A stretch of 64,000 bases of DNA, taken from NCBI RefSeq assembly GCF_003074135.1, contig NZ_PPDK01000001.1, forward strand, positions 248,001 to 312,000, given 5' to 3'. Positions within the stretch are counted from its first letter, which is position 1; each line of letters begins with the position of its first letter. The translations under genes were made by a program, and so were the position numbers. Positions 53,601 through 62,251 of the stretch are shown here, one piece after another. The notes beneath the pieces are model-generated. The model made no database searches, had not been told where the DNA came from, and worked only from the letters and a program-made list of their open reading frames with translations. The DNA is from Euzebya tangerina. Its GTDB lineage: Bacteria; Actinomycetota; Nitriliruptoria; Euzebyales; Euzebyaceae.

Positions 53601-54674
53601 ATGGATGTATCGCCGTTCCCGTTTCATGGGCCGCTGCGACCCGAACTCGTCAGGGGTCGCGACGACCTACTCGGCCGGCTCGTTGAGCAAGTCTCGTCCC
53701 GACGGCCGACGGTCTTGGTCGCACCTCGTCGGTTCGGCAAGACCAGTCTCCTTCGCCGCCTCGATGCTGAGCTGGCCGAAACCGTCACCACGATCTTCGT
53801 GGACCTCTACCAACTTCGGTCGTGGGCAGACCTGGCGGCACGACTGGACGACGGATTGTCGAAGGTCACTACCGAGCACCGCGCGATCCTCGAGCAGATC
53901 GCCGCTGGGTTCGAGATCAACCTTGGCTTCGTGAAGGCCTCCCTCACCGGACGGAAGCGCGACGACGGAGACCTCACGGCGGACAGGCTGCTGGACGTGG
54001 TCATCACGATGGCACAGCGAACGCCCACGTTGCTGATCCTCGACGAGTTCTCCTCGATCGTTCGGGTGGACGGTGCCGCAGGGCTGCTGCGAACCAAACT
54101 GCAGCAGCACTTCGACGAGGTCGGACTGATCTTCGCGGGGTCCGAACCCTCAACCATGCGAATGCTCTTCAGCGACACCGACCAGCCGTTCTACGCCCAA
54201 GCTGATCTGCTGAACCTCGGCGGGCTGGACAGGCACGTCGTCCAAGAGGTGGTCAGCAACGGCTTTGCCGGCCGCCCACCACGAGGACTGGCGGCAAAGA
54301 TACTGCAGGTCGCTGGTGGTCACCCGCAACGAACCATGCAGCTAGCCGATGCGGCGTGGCGGCTGCGCAACGACATCGATGACGACGACGAGCTTTGGGA
54401 ACTGGCACTTGGGGACGTCCGGGACGCCACCGCAGACGGATTCGAGCTTCGATTCGCAGAGCTGTCCTCCGCCGACCAGGCCGTCCTTCGCCTGGTCGCG
54501 TCGGACTCGCCACTCTTCGGGAACACTGCTGCCCTGCTGGGGCTGTCCGCCTCCTCAGCAGATCGGGCACGCAAGTCGCTGGTCGGCAGCGGCCAACTGG
54601 ACACCGACGAGGACGGCCTGTCGGTCGTGGACCCGTTCTTCGGCGACTGGATACGCACTCGGTTCTCCCTCTGA
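53601..54674 (+). CDS. AAA-type ATPase (archaeal ATPase/STAND-like) with winged helix
   Basis: A 357-residue protein: Walker A APRRFGKTSLLRRL near residue 42, Walker B LLILDEFSSIV near 147, sensor region IFAGSEPSTMRMLF, and a C-terminal winged-helix stretch (LSSADQAVLRLV, LLGLSASSADRARKSLV). This is the solitary prokaryotic ATPase type found in mobile and defence settings. Its function is unknown. The promoter carries nested repeats and the neighbours are relics of defence genes. The codon usage looks somewhat less GC-rich than flanking genes. Confidence 0.78.
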   Translation: MDVSPFPFHGPLRPELVRGRDDLLGRLVEQVSSRRPTVLVAPRRFGKTSLLRRLDAELAETVTTIFVDLYQLRSWADLAARLDDGLSKVTTEHRAILEQIAAGFEINLGFVKASLTGRKRDDGDLTADRLLDVVITMAQRTPTLLILDEFSSIVRVDGAAGLLRTKLQQHFDEVGLIFAGSEPSTMRMLFSDTDQPFYAQADLLNLGGLDRHVVQEVVSNGFAGRPPRGLAAKILQVAGGHPQRTMQLADAAWRLRNDIDDDDELWELALGDVRDATADGFELRFAELSSADQAVLRLVASDSPLFGNTAALLGLSASSADRARKSLVGSGQLDTDEDGLSVVDPFFGDWIRTRFSL

Positions 54675-54697
54675 GCTCTGGGAGGTCAGTGCACGGC

Positions 54698-54880
54698 TCA
54701 CCCTGATCGAGCCGGGTCGTGGAGAAGCTGGTCCAGCACCTGCTCCTCGAAGACCGCCTGGCCGTGCCGGCGCATCGCCTGACCCAGCGCCGAGGACCAG
54801 GAGGGAGCGGGCCACTGCTCGTGGGCCAGACCAACCGTCGACCGCTCAACGGCAGCCTCGTACTCCGCCGCGGCCGCGGG
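54698..54880 (-). pseudogene. Out-of-frame remnant downstream of the jetA-like gene
   Basis: In a frame different from the preceding DUF2397 gene, the minus strand encodes AAAAEYEAAVERSTVGLAHE and ALGQAMRRHGQAVFEEQVLD before a stop at 54698. It has protein-like composition but no start of its own and is not identified; it is probably the 3' end of a lost gene joined to jetA by a deletion or frameshift near 54880. Confidence 0.4.
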
Positions 54881-55742
54881 GCAGCATGCCGTCGAACAGC
54901 CGGGCACCGTCGGCGCCGAACCACTCGAGGATCCCGTGGATCTCGGCAGTCAGTTGGGTGACTGCACCAGCCCGTGGGTCCTCACCGGTCAACGTGGGGG
55001 CGAGGTTGGCACCCTCAACGGCCAGTTCAGCCAGTCGGTCGACGCCGACGTCCACGATTCGTGTGCAGGCGCGTCGGATCGCCCCGGCCGGCCGATCGGC
55101 ATCGAGCACGAACTGCTGCAGGTAGCTGAGGATCGCCTGCTTGGCCGCGTACACCTCGTCGTCCCCGGCGTCCACGCCGGTCAGGAACCGGTTGACGTCC
55201 TGCATGAAGGTGCGCAGGTTCTCCACCAGCGTCAGGTGGGTCCGGACCGCCTCGCTCAGCCGGGAATGCACGATCCCGACGTCGGGCGGAGTGGCCCGTG
55301 TCGCATCGACGGTCTGGGACAGTGCGGCAGCCAGGTCGTCCATGACGGCCGGCTGGAGTGCGGCGTATCGCGTCCTGGCCGCGACCGCGCCGTGCAGCGT
55401 TGCGATTGCGGCCTGCCCGTCGCGGGTCAGCTGCCACTGACGCGTCCGTCGGCGAAACTCGGCCGGATCTCGGTACCGAGCGGTCTCGTCGCGGGACTCT
55501 GTCAGCAGTCCCCAGCCCGTGGTCAGCTGATCCAGTGTCGCGTCTAGGGCTGCGTCATCGGCGAGTTCCGGCGCGTCAACCCTGGCCAGTTCGGCGTTCA
55601 GGGCCGGCTCGAAGGCGTTGGCGTCGAAGCAGGCGAGGACGGCCAGGTATCGGCGTCTGTTCTCGCCGGAGTTGAACGACCACAGGTCTCTCGGCAGGTC
55701 CGACCAACCGATGTCGGCCAGTCGATCCCTTTCCCGGTCCAT
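54846..55742 (-). pseudogene. Truncated Wadjet JetA-like (DUF2397/TIGR02677) gene
   Basis: A 298-residue reading frame. It matches the N-terminal and central parts of DUF2397 proteins as I recall them: LPRDLWSFNSGENRRRYLAV, the winged-helix region with LDQLTTGWGLL, YRDPAEFRRRTRQWQLT, then the long helices with VENLRTFMQDVNRFL and KQAILSYLQQFV. DUF2397 proteins are the kleisin-like JetA subunit in one Wadjet anti-plasmid type and are normally close to 500 residues, so the C-terminal part is missing; the frame ends in a Gly/Arg-rich junk tail. No jetB, jetC or jetD is present. Confidence 0.72.
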
Positions 55743-55779
55743 GAGCGGAATAGGTTACTGTCAGCAGCGGCCGTGCTGC

Positions 55780-56169
55780 CTACGGCGAGATCAGGTCCGT
55801 CACGTCCGGCTGGGCCGTGGCGAGCCCTCGATCAAGGGTCAGCACCCGGCCGTCGTTCGCTCGCGCCAGGGCTGCGAGGTAGGCATCGGTGATCTCGCGG
55901 TGGCCTTGGATTCCCTTGGCAGGCACTACGTCGAAACCAAGCAGGTCGGGCCAGAACTCGTGATCGGGATGGGCGCAGATCTGCGACAAGACCTGCCACG
56001 ACTCCGCTGCAGAATGGTCCATCCGGACCAAGTAGCGCAGCAGTGCCCCTTGCGTCATCGGACAGGTCGCGAAGGGGTGGCCCACACCGACGTGCGTGGC
56101 CACGAGGTCGTGATGGACGTGCTGCGACTCGGTGGCCGCGATCAGGACGTTGGCGTCGAGGAGGCTCAC
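55780..56169 (-). CDS. vapC: VapC-type PIN-domain toxin
   Basis: A 129-residue PIN nuclease: LLDANVLIAA holds the first acidic residue, PMTQGALLRYLV the second region and VLTLDRGLA the third Asp, as in VapC toxins that cut RNA. GTG 56169 overlaps the antitoxin stop (GTGA). The gene lies 37 bp upstream of the truncated jetA-like gene. Confidence 0.88.
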   Translation of the reverse strand: MSLLDANVLIAATESQHVHHDLVATHVGVGHPFATCPMTQGALLRYLVRMDHSAAESWQVLSQICAHPDHEFWPDLLGFDVVPAKGIQGHREITDAYLAALARANDGRVLTLDRGLATAQPDVTDLISP

Positions 56170-56393
56170 CACTCCTCGTCGAGCTCCCGTACGTCCTCGG
56201 AGGTGACGGGACGCCCGGCATCCACGACCGGCCACCCGCGCCCATCCGTTCGTATGCCCCTCGCCTCCCCTGTTGCGGTCAGGCCGCGCCGCAGGAGCAT
56301 GGCCACCGCTTCGCTCAGCGTGATGCCCGAGTCCCTCGCGATCGCCTTGGCGCGACCGTGCAGATCCTCCGGCAGATCGATCGTGGTCCGCAT
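56166..56393 (-). CDS. vapB: VapB-type ribbon-helix-helix antitoxin
   Basis: A 75-residue protein beginning MRTTIDLPEDLHGRAKAIA with the RHH DNA-binding strand and two helices (TLSEAVAMLLRRGL), and a C-terminal arm that should neutralise the PIN toxin. ATG 56393 is six bases after TATGGT on the coding strand, a leaderless start; palindromes lie just upstream. Confidence 0.88.
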   Translation of the reverse strand: MRTTIDLPEDLHGRAKAIARDSGITLSEAVAMLLRRGLTATGEARGIRTDGRGWPVVDAGRPVTSEDVRELDEEW

Positions 56394-56399
56394 ACCTGC

Positions 56400-56434
56400 A
56401 CCATAACATCATGATGCGCTCGCATCGCGATGCG
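56400..56434. promoter_or_regulatory. vapBC promoter and operator palindromes
   Basis: The coding-strand -10 TATGGT (56400-56405) is next to CATCATGATG (56407-56416) and CGCATCGCGATGCG (56421-56434), both perfect palindromes, as expected for VapB autorepression. Confidence 0.6.
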
Positions 56435-56558
56435 GCGGACGGACTGCGACAGGGTCCGCGACCGAACCTGAACCCTGGGCGACGATCCCGACGGGTGGAC
56501 CCCGGGCGGGACGGGCACGTCACAACCATCCCGTCCCACCCGATCCGAACGGCTGACC

Positions 56559-56801
56559 ATGTCGAGCACCGCACAGACCTCCAGCGATCCGTCACCCCGG
56601 GAGCGGCTCAGAGCCCTCTCCCCACTCCACCGCGCCAAGCTCCTGTTCATGGTCGCCGGGTTCGTCTCGCTGGTCCTCAGCGTGTCGCTGTGGGCGACCG
56701 GCAACGAGACCGAGGCCATCTTCGTCGGGCTGTGGGTGCCGAGCGTCCACTCCCTCGGCACGCTCGTCCTGACCGGAGAGCGGTTCGATCGCGATGAGTA
56801 G
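56559..56801 (+). CDS. Small two-helix membrane protein
   Basis: An 80-residue protein with two hydrophobic helices (LLFMVAGFVSLVLSVSLW and IFVGLWVPSVHSLGTLVL) and charged ends. No family is recognised. It overlaps the next small membrane gene by 8 bp, so the two are probably made together. No clear promoter or ribosome-binding site is seen. Confidence 0.65.
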   Translation: MSSTAQTSSDPSPRERLRALSPLHRAKLLFMVAGFVSLVLSVSLWATGNETEAIFVGLWVPSVHSLGTLVLTGERFDRDE

Positions 56802-57021
56802 CACCGTGCTCCTCGGCGCCGGCACCATCGTCTTCCTGCTGACCGTCTGGGCCACGCTGGCCGTCGGCTACTCGATCTTCGGCAGCCTGTACGACGACGA
56901 CAAGGCCAAGGAGATCAAGCGTCGTCGTGAGCAGGACGCCGCGACGAAGGACCGGGGTGAGGCGCCCCCGTCCCGCGCGCCAGAAGACGTCGCTCACGAC
57001 CGACCTGAGGACCTCGTCTAA
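56794..57021 (+). CDS. Small single-helix membrane protein
   Basis: A 75-residue protein: one N-terminal helix (VLLGAGTIVFLLTVWATLAV) and a highly charged cytoplasmic tail with KRRREQDAATKDRGE. Overlap with the upstream gene suggests a two-protein unit at the membrane. Unknown function. Confidence 0.65.
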   Translation: MSSTVLLGAGTIVFLLTVWATLAVGYSIFGSLYDDDKAKEIKRRREQDAATKDRGEAPPSRAPEDVAHDRPEDLV

Positions 57022-57056
57022 CGTCCGGGCGCCGCAACCACATCACGTCCGCTGAC

Positions 57057-58397
57057 TCAGGGCCACAGCCGGCGGGCGCGCTGGGCCAGGTCACGCCGGG
57101 CCGCGGCCAGATCCAAGCCGCGGAGCATCCCGTCCTGCACGACCGGCTGACCGCCCACGAACACCAGCCGGGCCCTCCGGTCGGGGCCGAACACCAGCGC
57201 CTCGACCGGGTCGGGGATGTCGGCCAGGTCCTCCCCCGGCCACACCACCAGGTCGGCCCGCGCACCCGGGACCAGCCGTCCGACGTCCGGCCGACCGAGA
57301 CAGTTCGCCCCGCCGACGGTCGCCATGTCCAGAGCGTCGGCCGCGGCCAGCGCCGCGGGGTCCTGCGTGCCCTGCCGGGCCGACCACAGCGCCTGGCGCA
57401 TCTCGGTCATGAGCGTCCCCTGCTCGTTGCTTGCCACCCCGTCCACGCCGAGCCCCACCGGAACCCCGGCAGCCCGGAGGTCGCGGGTCCGGCAGAACCC
57501 GGCCGCCAGTCGGGCGTTGGAGGAGGGGCAGTGGGCCACGCCGGCCCCGGCCTGCGCGAGCCGGGCGATCTCGGCGTCGTCGAAGTGGACGCCGTGGGCG
57601 TACCAGACATCAGAGGCGACCCAGTCCCACTCCTCCAGCACCGCCAGCGGTCGTTGGCCGAAGCGGGCCAGGCAGTCCGCCTCCTCCTCCCGGGTCTCGG
57701 CCAGGTGGGTGTGCAGCTTCAGGCCGTGGCGGCGGGCGAGCGCCGCCGACTCGCGCATGAGCGTCTCGCTGACGCTGAACGGGCTGCAAGGAGCGACGGT
57801 CACCACAACCATCTCGCCGTCGTGCCAGCGGTCGATCACCCGCTCGGTGGAGACCAGGATCGACTCGGTGTCCTCCACGACGTGGTCGGGAGGCAGCCCC
57901 CCGTCGGACTCGCCGAGGTCCATCGAGCCGCGGGCCAGGTGGAGCCGGATCCCCACCTCAGCCGCCGCCGTGGCGATGGCGTCGAACACGCTGTCGTCTC
58001 CCCGCGGCACCAGGTAGTGGTGATCCGCGGCAGTGGTGCAGCCGGACAGGGCCAGCTCAGCCAGACCCACGCGGGCCGCGGCCAGCACGTCCTCGACGTC
58101 GAGCTGCGCCCACACCGGATACAGAGTGACCAGCCAGTCGAACAGGTTGCACCCGGTGGCCCGCCCGCGGGTCATCCACTGGTAGAGGTGATGGTGGGTG
58201 TTGACCAGCCCCGCGGTGATGATGTCGCCGTCGACGTCGATGACGGTGTCGCCGCCGCGACGCTCGACCTGCCCGGCCGCGGACCCGACCTGCGCGATCA
58301 GGCCGTCTGCGATGGCGATCTCGGCGACGGCGCCCGGTGTGTCCGCGGTCGTATCGCTCGCGCGTCCGCCGACCAGGACGGTCCGGCCCTCAGCCAT
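57057..58397 (-). CDS. 8-oxoguanine deaminase / amidohydrolase
   Basis: A 446-residue metal-dependent amidohydrolase. NTHHHLYQW binds metal, HLAETREEE and HGVHFDDAEI continue the active site, and GVDGVASNE holds the catalytic Asp. NTHHHLYQ and the length match 8-oxoguanine deaminase (8-oxoguanine to urate). The gene overlaps the xanthine dehydrogenase large subunit by 8 bp, which fits a pathway to urate; another hydroxy- or amino-purine/pyrimidine substrate is possible. GTG/ATG upstream extensions are not needed. Confidence 0.82.
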   Translation of the reverse strand: MAEGRTVLVGGRASDTTADTPGAVAEIAIADGLIAQVGSAAGQVERRGGDTVIDVDGDIITAGLVNTHHHLYQWMTRGRATGCNLFDWLVTLYPVWAQLDVEDVLAAARVGLAELALSGCTTAADHHYLVPRGDDSVFDAIATAAAEVGIRLHLARGSMDLGESDGGLPPDHVVEDTESILVSTERVIDRWHDGEMVVVTVAPCSPFSVSETLMRESAALARRHGLKLHTHLAETREEEADCLARFGQRPLAVLEEWDWVASDVWYAHGVHFDDAEIARLAQAGAGVAHCPSSNARLAAGFCRTRDLRAAGVPVGLGVDGVASNEQGTLMTEMRQALWSARQGTQDPAALAAADALDMATVGGANCLGRPDVGRLVPGARADLVVWPGEDLADIPDPVEALVFGPDRRARLVFVGGQPVVQDGMLRGLDLAAARRDLAQRARRLWP

Positions 58398-60711
58398 CAG
58401 CCGTGGCACCGAGCGCGATGTCGGGCGCCCGGACCGGGACCCGTGGCAGCTCCAGGCCCGTGGCCGCACGGATGGCCGCCACGACGGCGGGGGTCGAGCT
58501 GATCGTCGGCGGCTCCCCGACGCCCTTCGCGCCGAAGGGGGCGCCGGGCTCGGGCTGCTCGATCCAGGTCTGGACGACGTCGGGCATGTCGAGGAACGTC
58601 GGGATGAGGTAGTCGGTGAAGGAGGGGTTGCGGACCAGGCCGTCGGAGACCAGCACCTCCTCCATGATCGCCAGGCCCACGCCCTGGGCGATGCCGCCCT
58701 CGATCTGCCCGGTGACCGCGAGGGGGTTCAGCGCGCGGCCGATGTCCTGCCCGGTCGCGATCTGCACGACCTTGACCAGCCCGAGATCGGGGTCGACGTC
58801 GACCACGGCCCGGTGGGCGGCGAAGGCGAAGCTGACGTGGGCGTTGCCCTGACCGTTGGAGTCCAGGGGGTCGGTCGGCGGGTGGTGGTGCTCGCGCAAC
58901 GCCTCGACCGGCGCACCGGCCAGCAGGTCCGCCAGCGCCACCCGAGCCTCGCCGTCGACCTGCACGACCTCGCCGCCCTCCAGGTCCAGCAGCGCCCGGC
59001 GGGCCCCGGACACCTCCACGTCCAGCGCCGCGCCGGCGCGCTCGAGCAGCTCCTCCTTCACGGCCTGGCAGGCCAGCTGGACCGCGCCACCGCTCATCCA
59101 GGTCTGCCGCGAGGCGCTGGAGGAGCCGGCTGACCCGATCGAGGTGTCCGTCGGGCCGAGGTGCACCTGCTCGATCCCGAGCTCGCTCCGCACGATCTGC
59201 AGGGCGAGGGTGTGGAAGCCCTGCCCCACCTCGGCCGCCGCGCAGCGCACGGTCGCGACGACCTCCCCGGCGGCATCCAGCTCGACCCGGACCGCAGCCG
59301 TGGAGTAGTCGTCGAAGCCCTCGGAGAACATCAGGTTCTTGAAGCCCACGGCCATGCCGACGCCCCGCTCGACGTCCAGACTCATCGCCGTCAGGCCGGT
59401 GCCGCCGGGCAGGAGCTCCTCGGGGTCACCGGTGGCCCGGTCGGGCGGCAGGGGGTGGGCCATGGCCGCCTCGATGACCTCCCGGACCGGCGCGGTGCCG
59501 GCGATGACCTGGCCGGTGAGCAACCGGTCGCCGGTCGACAGGGCATTGCGCAGCCGCAGGTCGACCGGGTCCATGCCGAGGGCGTGCGCCAGCTTGTCCA
59601 TCTGCGCCTCGTGGGCGAAGCAGGTCTGCACCGCCCCGAAGCCGCGCATCGCCCCGCACGGCGGGTTGTTGGTCCGCACGACGTAACCGTCGATGGCGGC
59701 GTGGGGGATCTTGTACGGACCGGCCGCGAAGCAGGTGGCGTTGGCGATGACCGCGGTGGAGGAGCTGGCGTAGGCCCCGCCGTCCAGCAGCACCCGCGCC
59801 TCGACCTTCACCAGCTCGCCGGTCGAGGTGGCGTGGTGGCGGTACCACATGCGGGCGGGGTGGCGGTGGACGTGGCCGTAGAAGCTCTCCTCGCGGGAGT
59901 ACATCATCTTCACCGGCCGACCGGTCAGCATCGCCAGCAGGCAGACGTGGATCTGCAGGCTGACGTCCTCCCGGCCGCCGAACGCACCGCCGACGCCGGC
60001 CAGGTGGAGCCGGACCTGGTCCTTGTCGAGGCCGAGGCAGTCCGCGACCTGGTCCCGGTCGACGTGCAGCCACTGGGTGGAGATGTGCAGGTCGATCCCG
60101 CCCTGCCCGTCGGGGATGGCAAGGCCCGACTCGGGGCCGAGGAACGCCTGGTCCTGCATCCCGACCTCGTAGGTGCCCTCGACGACGACGTCGCCGGTCA
60201 CCTCGTCCGGCTCGCCGTGCCGCAGCGTGATGTGGCGGAAGACGTTGCCGTCGGGGTGGATCGGCTCGGCGGTGATGGCGGCCTCGCTGTCGGCCAGCGG
60301 CTCGAGCGGCTCGTAGGTCACCTCGATCGCCTCGACGGCGCGCAGGGCGAGCTCGGGGTGGCTGGCGGCGACAGCCGCGATGGCCTCGCCGTCGTAGCGG
60401 ACGACGTCGCGGGCGAACACCGGCTGGTCGCGGTGCTCCATCCCGAAGGTCCCCTGGCCCATCACGTCCTCGGCCAGGATGACCGCCTCGACACCGGCCA
60501 TCGCCGTGGCCGCGGAGGTGTCGATCGAGACGATCCGGGCGGCCGCGTGGGGGCTGCGCAGCGTCCGGCCGAACAGCATCCCGTCGAGGTGGAGGTCGGA
60601 GGAGAAGGCGAACTCGCCGCTCACCTTCGCCACGCCATCGGGCCGGTCGGCGTCCTGGCCGAGCCCGCCGTCGACGTCGGTGGCGACGGTGCTGGTCCGC
60701 ACGTCGCTCAT
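58390..60711 (-). CDS. xdhA: Xanthine dehydrogenase, molybdenum cofactor subunit
   Basis: A 773-residue subunit that binds the molybdopterin cofactor and oxidises hypoxanthine/xanthine to urate. Visible are GVGGAFGGRED, AMRGFGAVQTCFAHEAQMD and the C-terminal GVGEPPTI with the catalytic Glu. Length is standard. ATG 60711 overlaps the iron-sulfur subunit stop (ATGA). It is third in the operon FAD-FeS-Mo-deaminase. Confidence 0.9.
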   Translation of the reverse strand: MSDVRTSTVATDVDGGLGQDADRPDGVAKVSGEFAFSSDLHLDGMLFGRTLRSPHAAARIVSIDTSAATAMAGVEAVILAEDVMGQGTFGMEHRDQPVFARDVVRYDGEAIAAVAASHPELALRAVEAIEVTYEPLEPLADSEAAITAEPIHPDGNVFRHITLRHGEPDEVTGDVVVEGTYEVGMQDQAFLGPESGLAIPDGQGGIDLHISTQWLHVDRDQVADCLGLDKDQVRLHLAGVGGAFGGREDVSLQIHVCLLAMLTGRPVKMMYSREESFYGHVHRHPARMWYRHHATSTGELVKVEARVLLDGGAYASSSTAVIANATCFAAGPYKIPHAAIDGYVVRTNNPPCGAMRGFGAVQTCFAHEAQMDKLAHALGMDPVDLRLRNALSTGDRLLTGQVIAGTAPVREVIEAAMAHPLPPDRATGDPEELLPGGTGLTAMSLDVERGVGMAVGFKNLMFSEGFDDYSTAAVRVELDAAGEVVATVRCAAAEVGQGFHTLALQIVRSELGIEQVHLGPTDTSIGSAGSSSASRQTWMSGGAVQLACQAVKEELLERAGAALDVEVSGARRALLDLEGGEVVQVDGEARVALADLLAGAPVEALREHHHPPTDPLDSNGQGNAHVSFAFAAHRAVVDVDPDLGLVKVVQIATGQDIGRALNPLAVTGQIEGGIAQGVGLAIMEEVLVSDGLVRNPSFTDYLIPTFLDMPDVVQTWIEQPEPGAPFGAKGVGEPPTISSTPAVVAAIRAATGLELPRVPVRAPDIALGATADG

Positions 60712-61259
60712 CGGCCGGTCCCCCCGATGCTGGATCCTCCCTGGGAGGTCGCCGTCCCGCCCGCGTTGAGCCGGTCGTCGCGGACGGTCCGGACGGCCTG
60801 GAGGATCCGGCCGTAGCCGGTGCAGCGGCAGAGGTTGCCGGACAGCGCCTCGCGGATGGTGAGGTCGTCGGCCTCGGGGTCGCGGTCCAGCAGGTCGTGC
60901 GTGGCCAGGATCAGCCCGGGCGTGCAGAAGCCGCACTGGACCGCGCCGGCGGAGAGAAACGCTTGCTGCACATCGCTGGTGCCGTCCAGCGCCTCGATGG
61001 TGATGAGCTCGGCACCCACGGCGTCGGCGGCCATGACGCAGCAGGACACCACGGGCTGGCCGTCCATGATGACTGTGCAGGACCCGCACTCGCCCTGGTC
61101 GCACGCGTTCTTGGTGCCGGCGAAGCTCAGGCGGTCGCGGAGGACGTGCAGCAGGCTCTCGCCGATCCAGGACGAGTCGACGTGCACGTCCTCGCCGTTG
61201 ACAGTCAGCGCGTAGGGCTGGGCGGCCTCCGGCGCGTCGGGAGGGGTTGAGTCGCTCAC
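60708..61259 (-). CDS. xdhC: Xanthine dehydrogenase, [2Fe-2S] subunit
   Basis: A 183-residue subunit with two [2Fe-2S] clusters: ACDQGECGSCTV for the plant-ferredoxin-type cluster and CGFCTPG with NLCRCTGYG for the helical one. It passes electrons from the Mo to the FAD subunit. GTG 61259 overlaps the FAD subunit stop (GTGA). The C-terminal Gly/Ser-rich tail is extra. Confidence 0.92.
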   Translation of the reverse strand: MSDSTPPDAPEAAQPYALTVNGEDVHVDSSWIGESLLHVLRDRLSFAGTKNACDQGECGSCTVIMDGQPVVSCCVMAADAVGAELITIEALDGTSDVQQAFLSAGAVQCGFCTPGLILATHDLLDRDPEADDLTIREALSGNLCRCTGYGRILQAVRTVRDDRLNAGGTATSQGGSSIGGTGR

Positions 61260-62095
61260 GTGAACAGGCACCTCGTCAGGGTTCGGGTGGCCAGGACACC
61301 GACGGCGTGGCGGCGGTACTCGGCGGTGCTGCGGTGGTCGGTGATCGGCGCGGCGGCCCGGGCGACGGCCTGCCCGAAGGAGTCGACGTCGTCGGCGGTG
61401 CAGGACAACGCGTCCCAGTCGATGGCCTGGCTGATCGCATCCTCGGCGGCGGTCGGCCGGATCGGCGTGGGACCGACCGAGCCGAGGGCCGCCCTGACCC
61501 GCCGGCCCGCGGTGTCGAGGACGAGGGCGAGGCTCGCCACGGAGATCGCCATGGCGCTGCGGGGCCCGATCTTGGCGACGTGCTGCGGTCCCTGGATGTC
61601 GGGGACGTGGACGCGGGTCACGATCTCGCCAGCGGCGATGGCGGTCTGCTTGACACCAACCAGGAACTCAGCCAGCGGCAGCCGGCGGGTGCCCTCTGGG
61701 CCGGCCAGCTCCACCTCGGCGTCCATCGCGATCAGCCACGGCAGGGCGTCCCCGGCAGGGCTCGCGGTGCCGATGTTGCCGCCGATCGTGCCGGCGTTGC
61801 GGATCTGCGGGGACCCGACGGTCCGGGAGGCCATCGCCAGGCCCGGGGCGTCGGCGGCCAGGTCGGTCTCGACCTGCCGATAGGTCGTCAGAGCGCCGAG
61901 GTCGATGCCGTCGTCGGTGCTGTCGACCCCCTGCAGCTCGGCCACGCGCCGGAGAGCGACGATGCGGCGAGGCCGCCGCTGGCCGTGGTTGACCTCGACC
62001 ATCAGGTCGGTGCCGCCCGCCAGGAGGTGGGCGTCGGGCATGTCCTGGAGGGCGTCCAGGGCCTGGTCCAGGGTGGTGGGGCGGGCGATGGTCAC
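61256..62095 (-). CDS. xdhB: Xanthine dehydrogenase, FAD-binding subunit
   Basis: A 279-residue CO-dehydrogenase-type flavoprotein: LLAGGTDLMVEV near the N terminus and AGTIGGNIGTASPAGDALP bind FAD. It hands electrons to NAD. GTG 62095 is the first gene of the leftward catabolic operon; a 156-bp gap separates it from the transglutaminase-like gene, and no clear promoter box was found in it. Confidence 0.92.
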   Translation of the reverse strand: MTIARPTTLDQALDALQDMPDAHLLAGGTDLMVEVNHGQRRPRRIVALRRVAELQGVDSTDDGIDLGALTTYRQVETDLAADAPGLAMASRTVGSPQIRNAGTIGGNIGTASPAGDALPWLIAMDAEVELAGPEGTRRLPLAEFLVGVKQTAIAAGEIVTRVHVPDIQGPQHVAKIGPRSAMAISVASLALVLDTAGRRVRAALGSVGPTPIRPTAAEDAISQAIDWDALSCTADDVDSFGQAVARAAAPITDHRSTAEYRRHAVGVLATRTLTRCLFT

Positions 62096-62251
62096 AGCAG
62101 CAGACGGTCCCGGTCGTCGGATCGTGGCGGGCGGGGTCAGCCTCCCATGATCTCATCAGATCGTGTCGGACGTGTGACATCGGGCCAGGGCCTGCTGCCG
62201 CGCATCGCCGTGCATGCCCACCCCCGGGCTCGCGAGATCATCACGGGCGGG

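Noticed and set aside
59161..60816. Long plus-strand frame opposite xdhA
   Set aside because: Composition (Val/Asp/Gly/Arg/His-rich) is that of an antisense shadow; xdhA has all family motifs.
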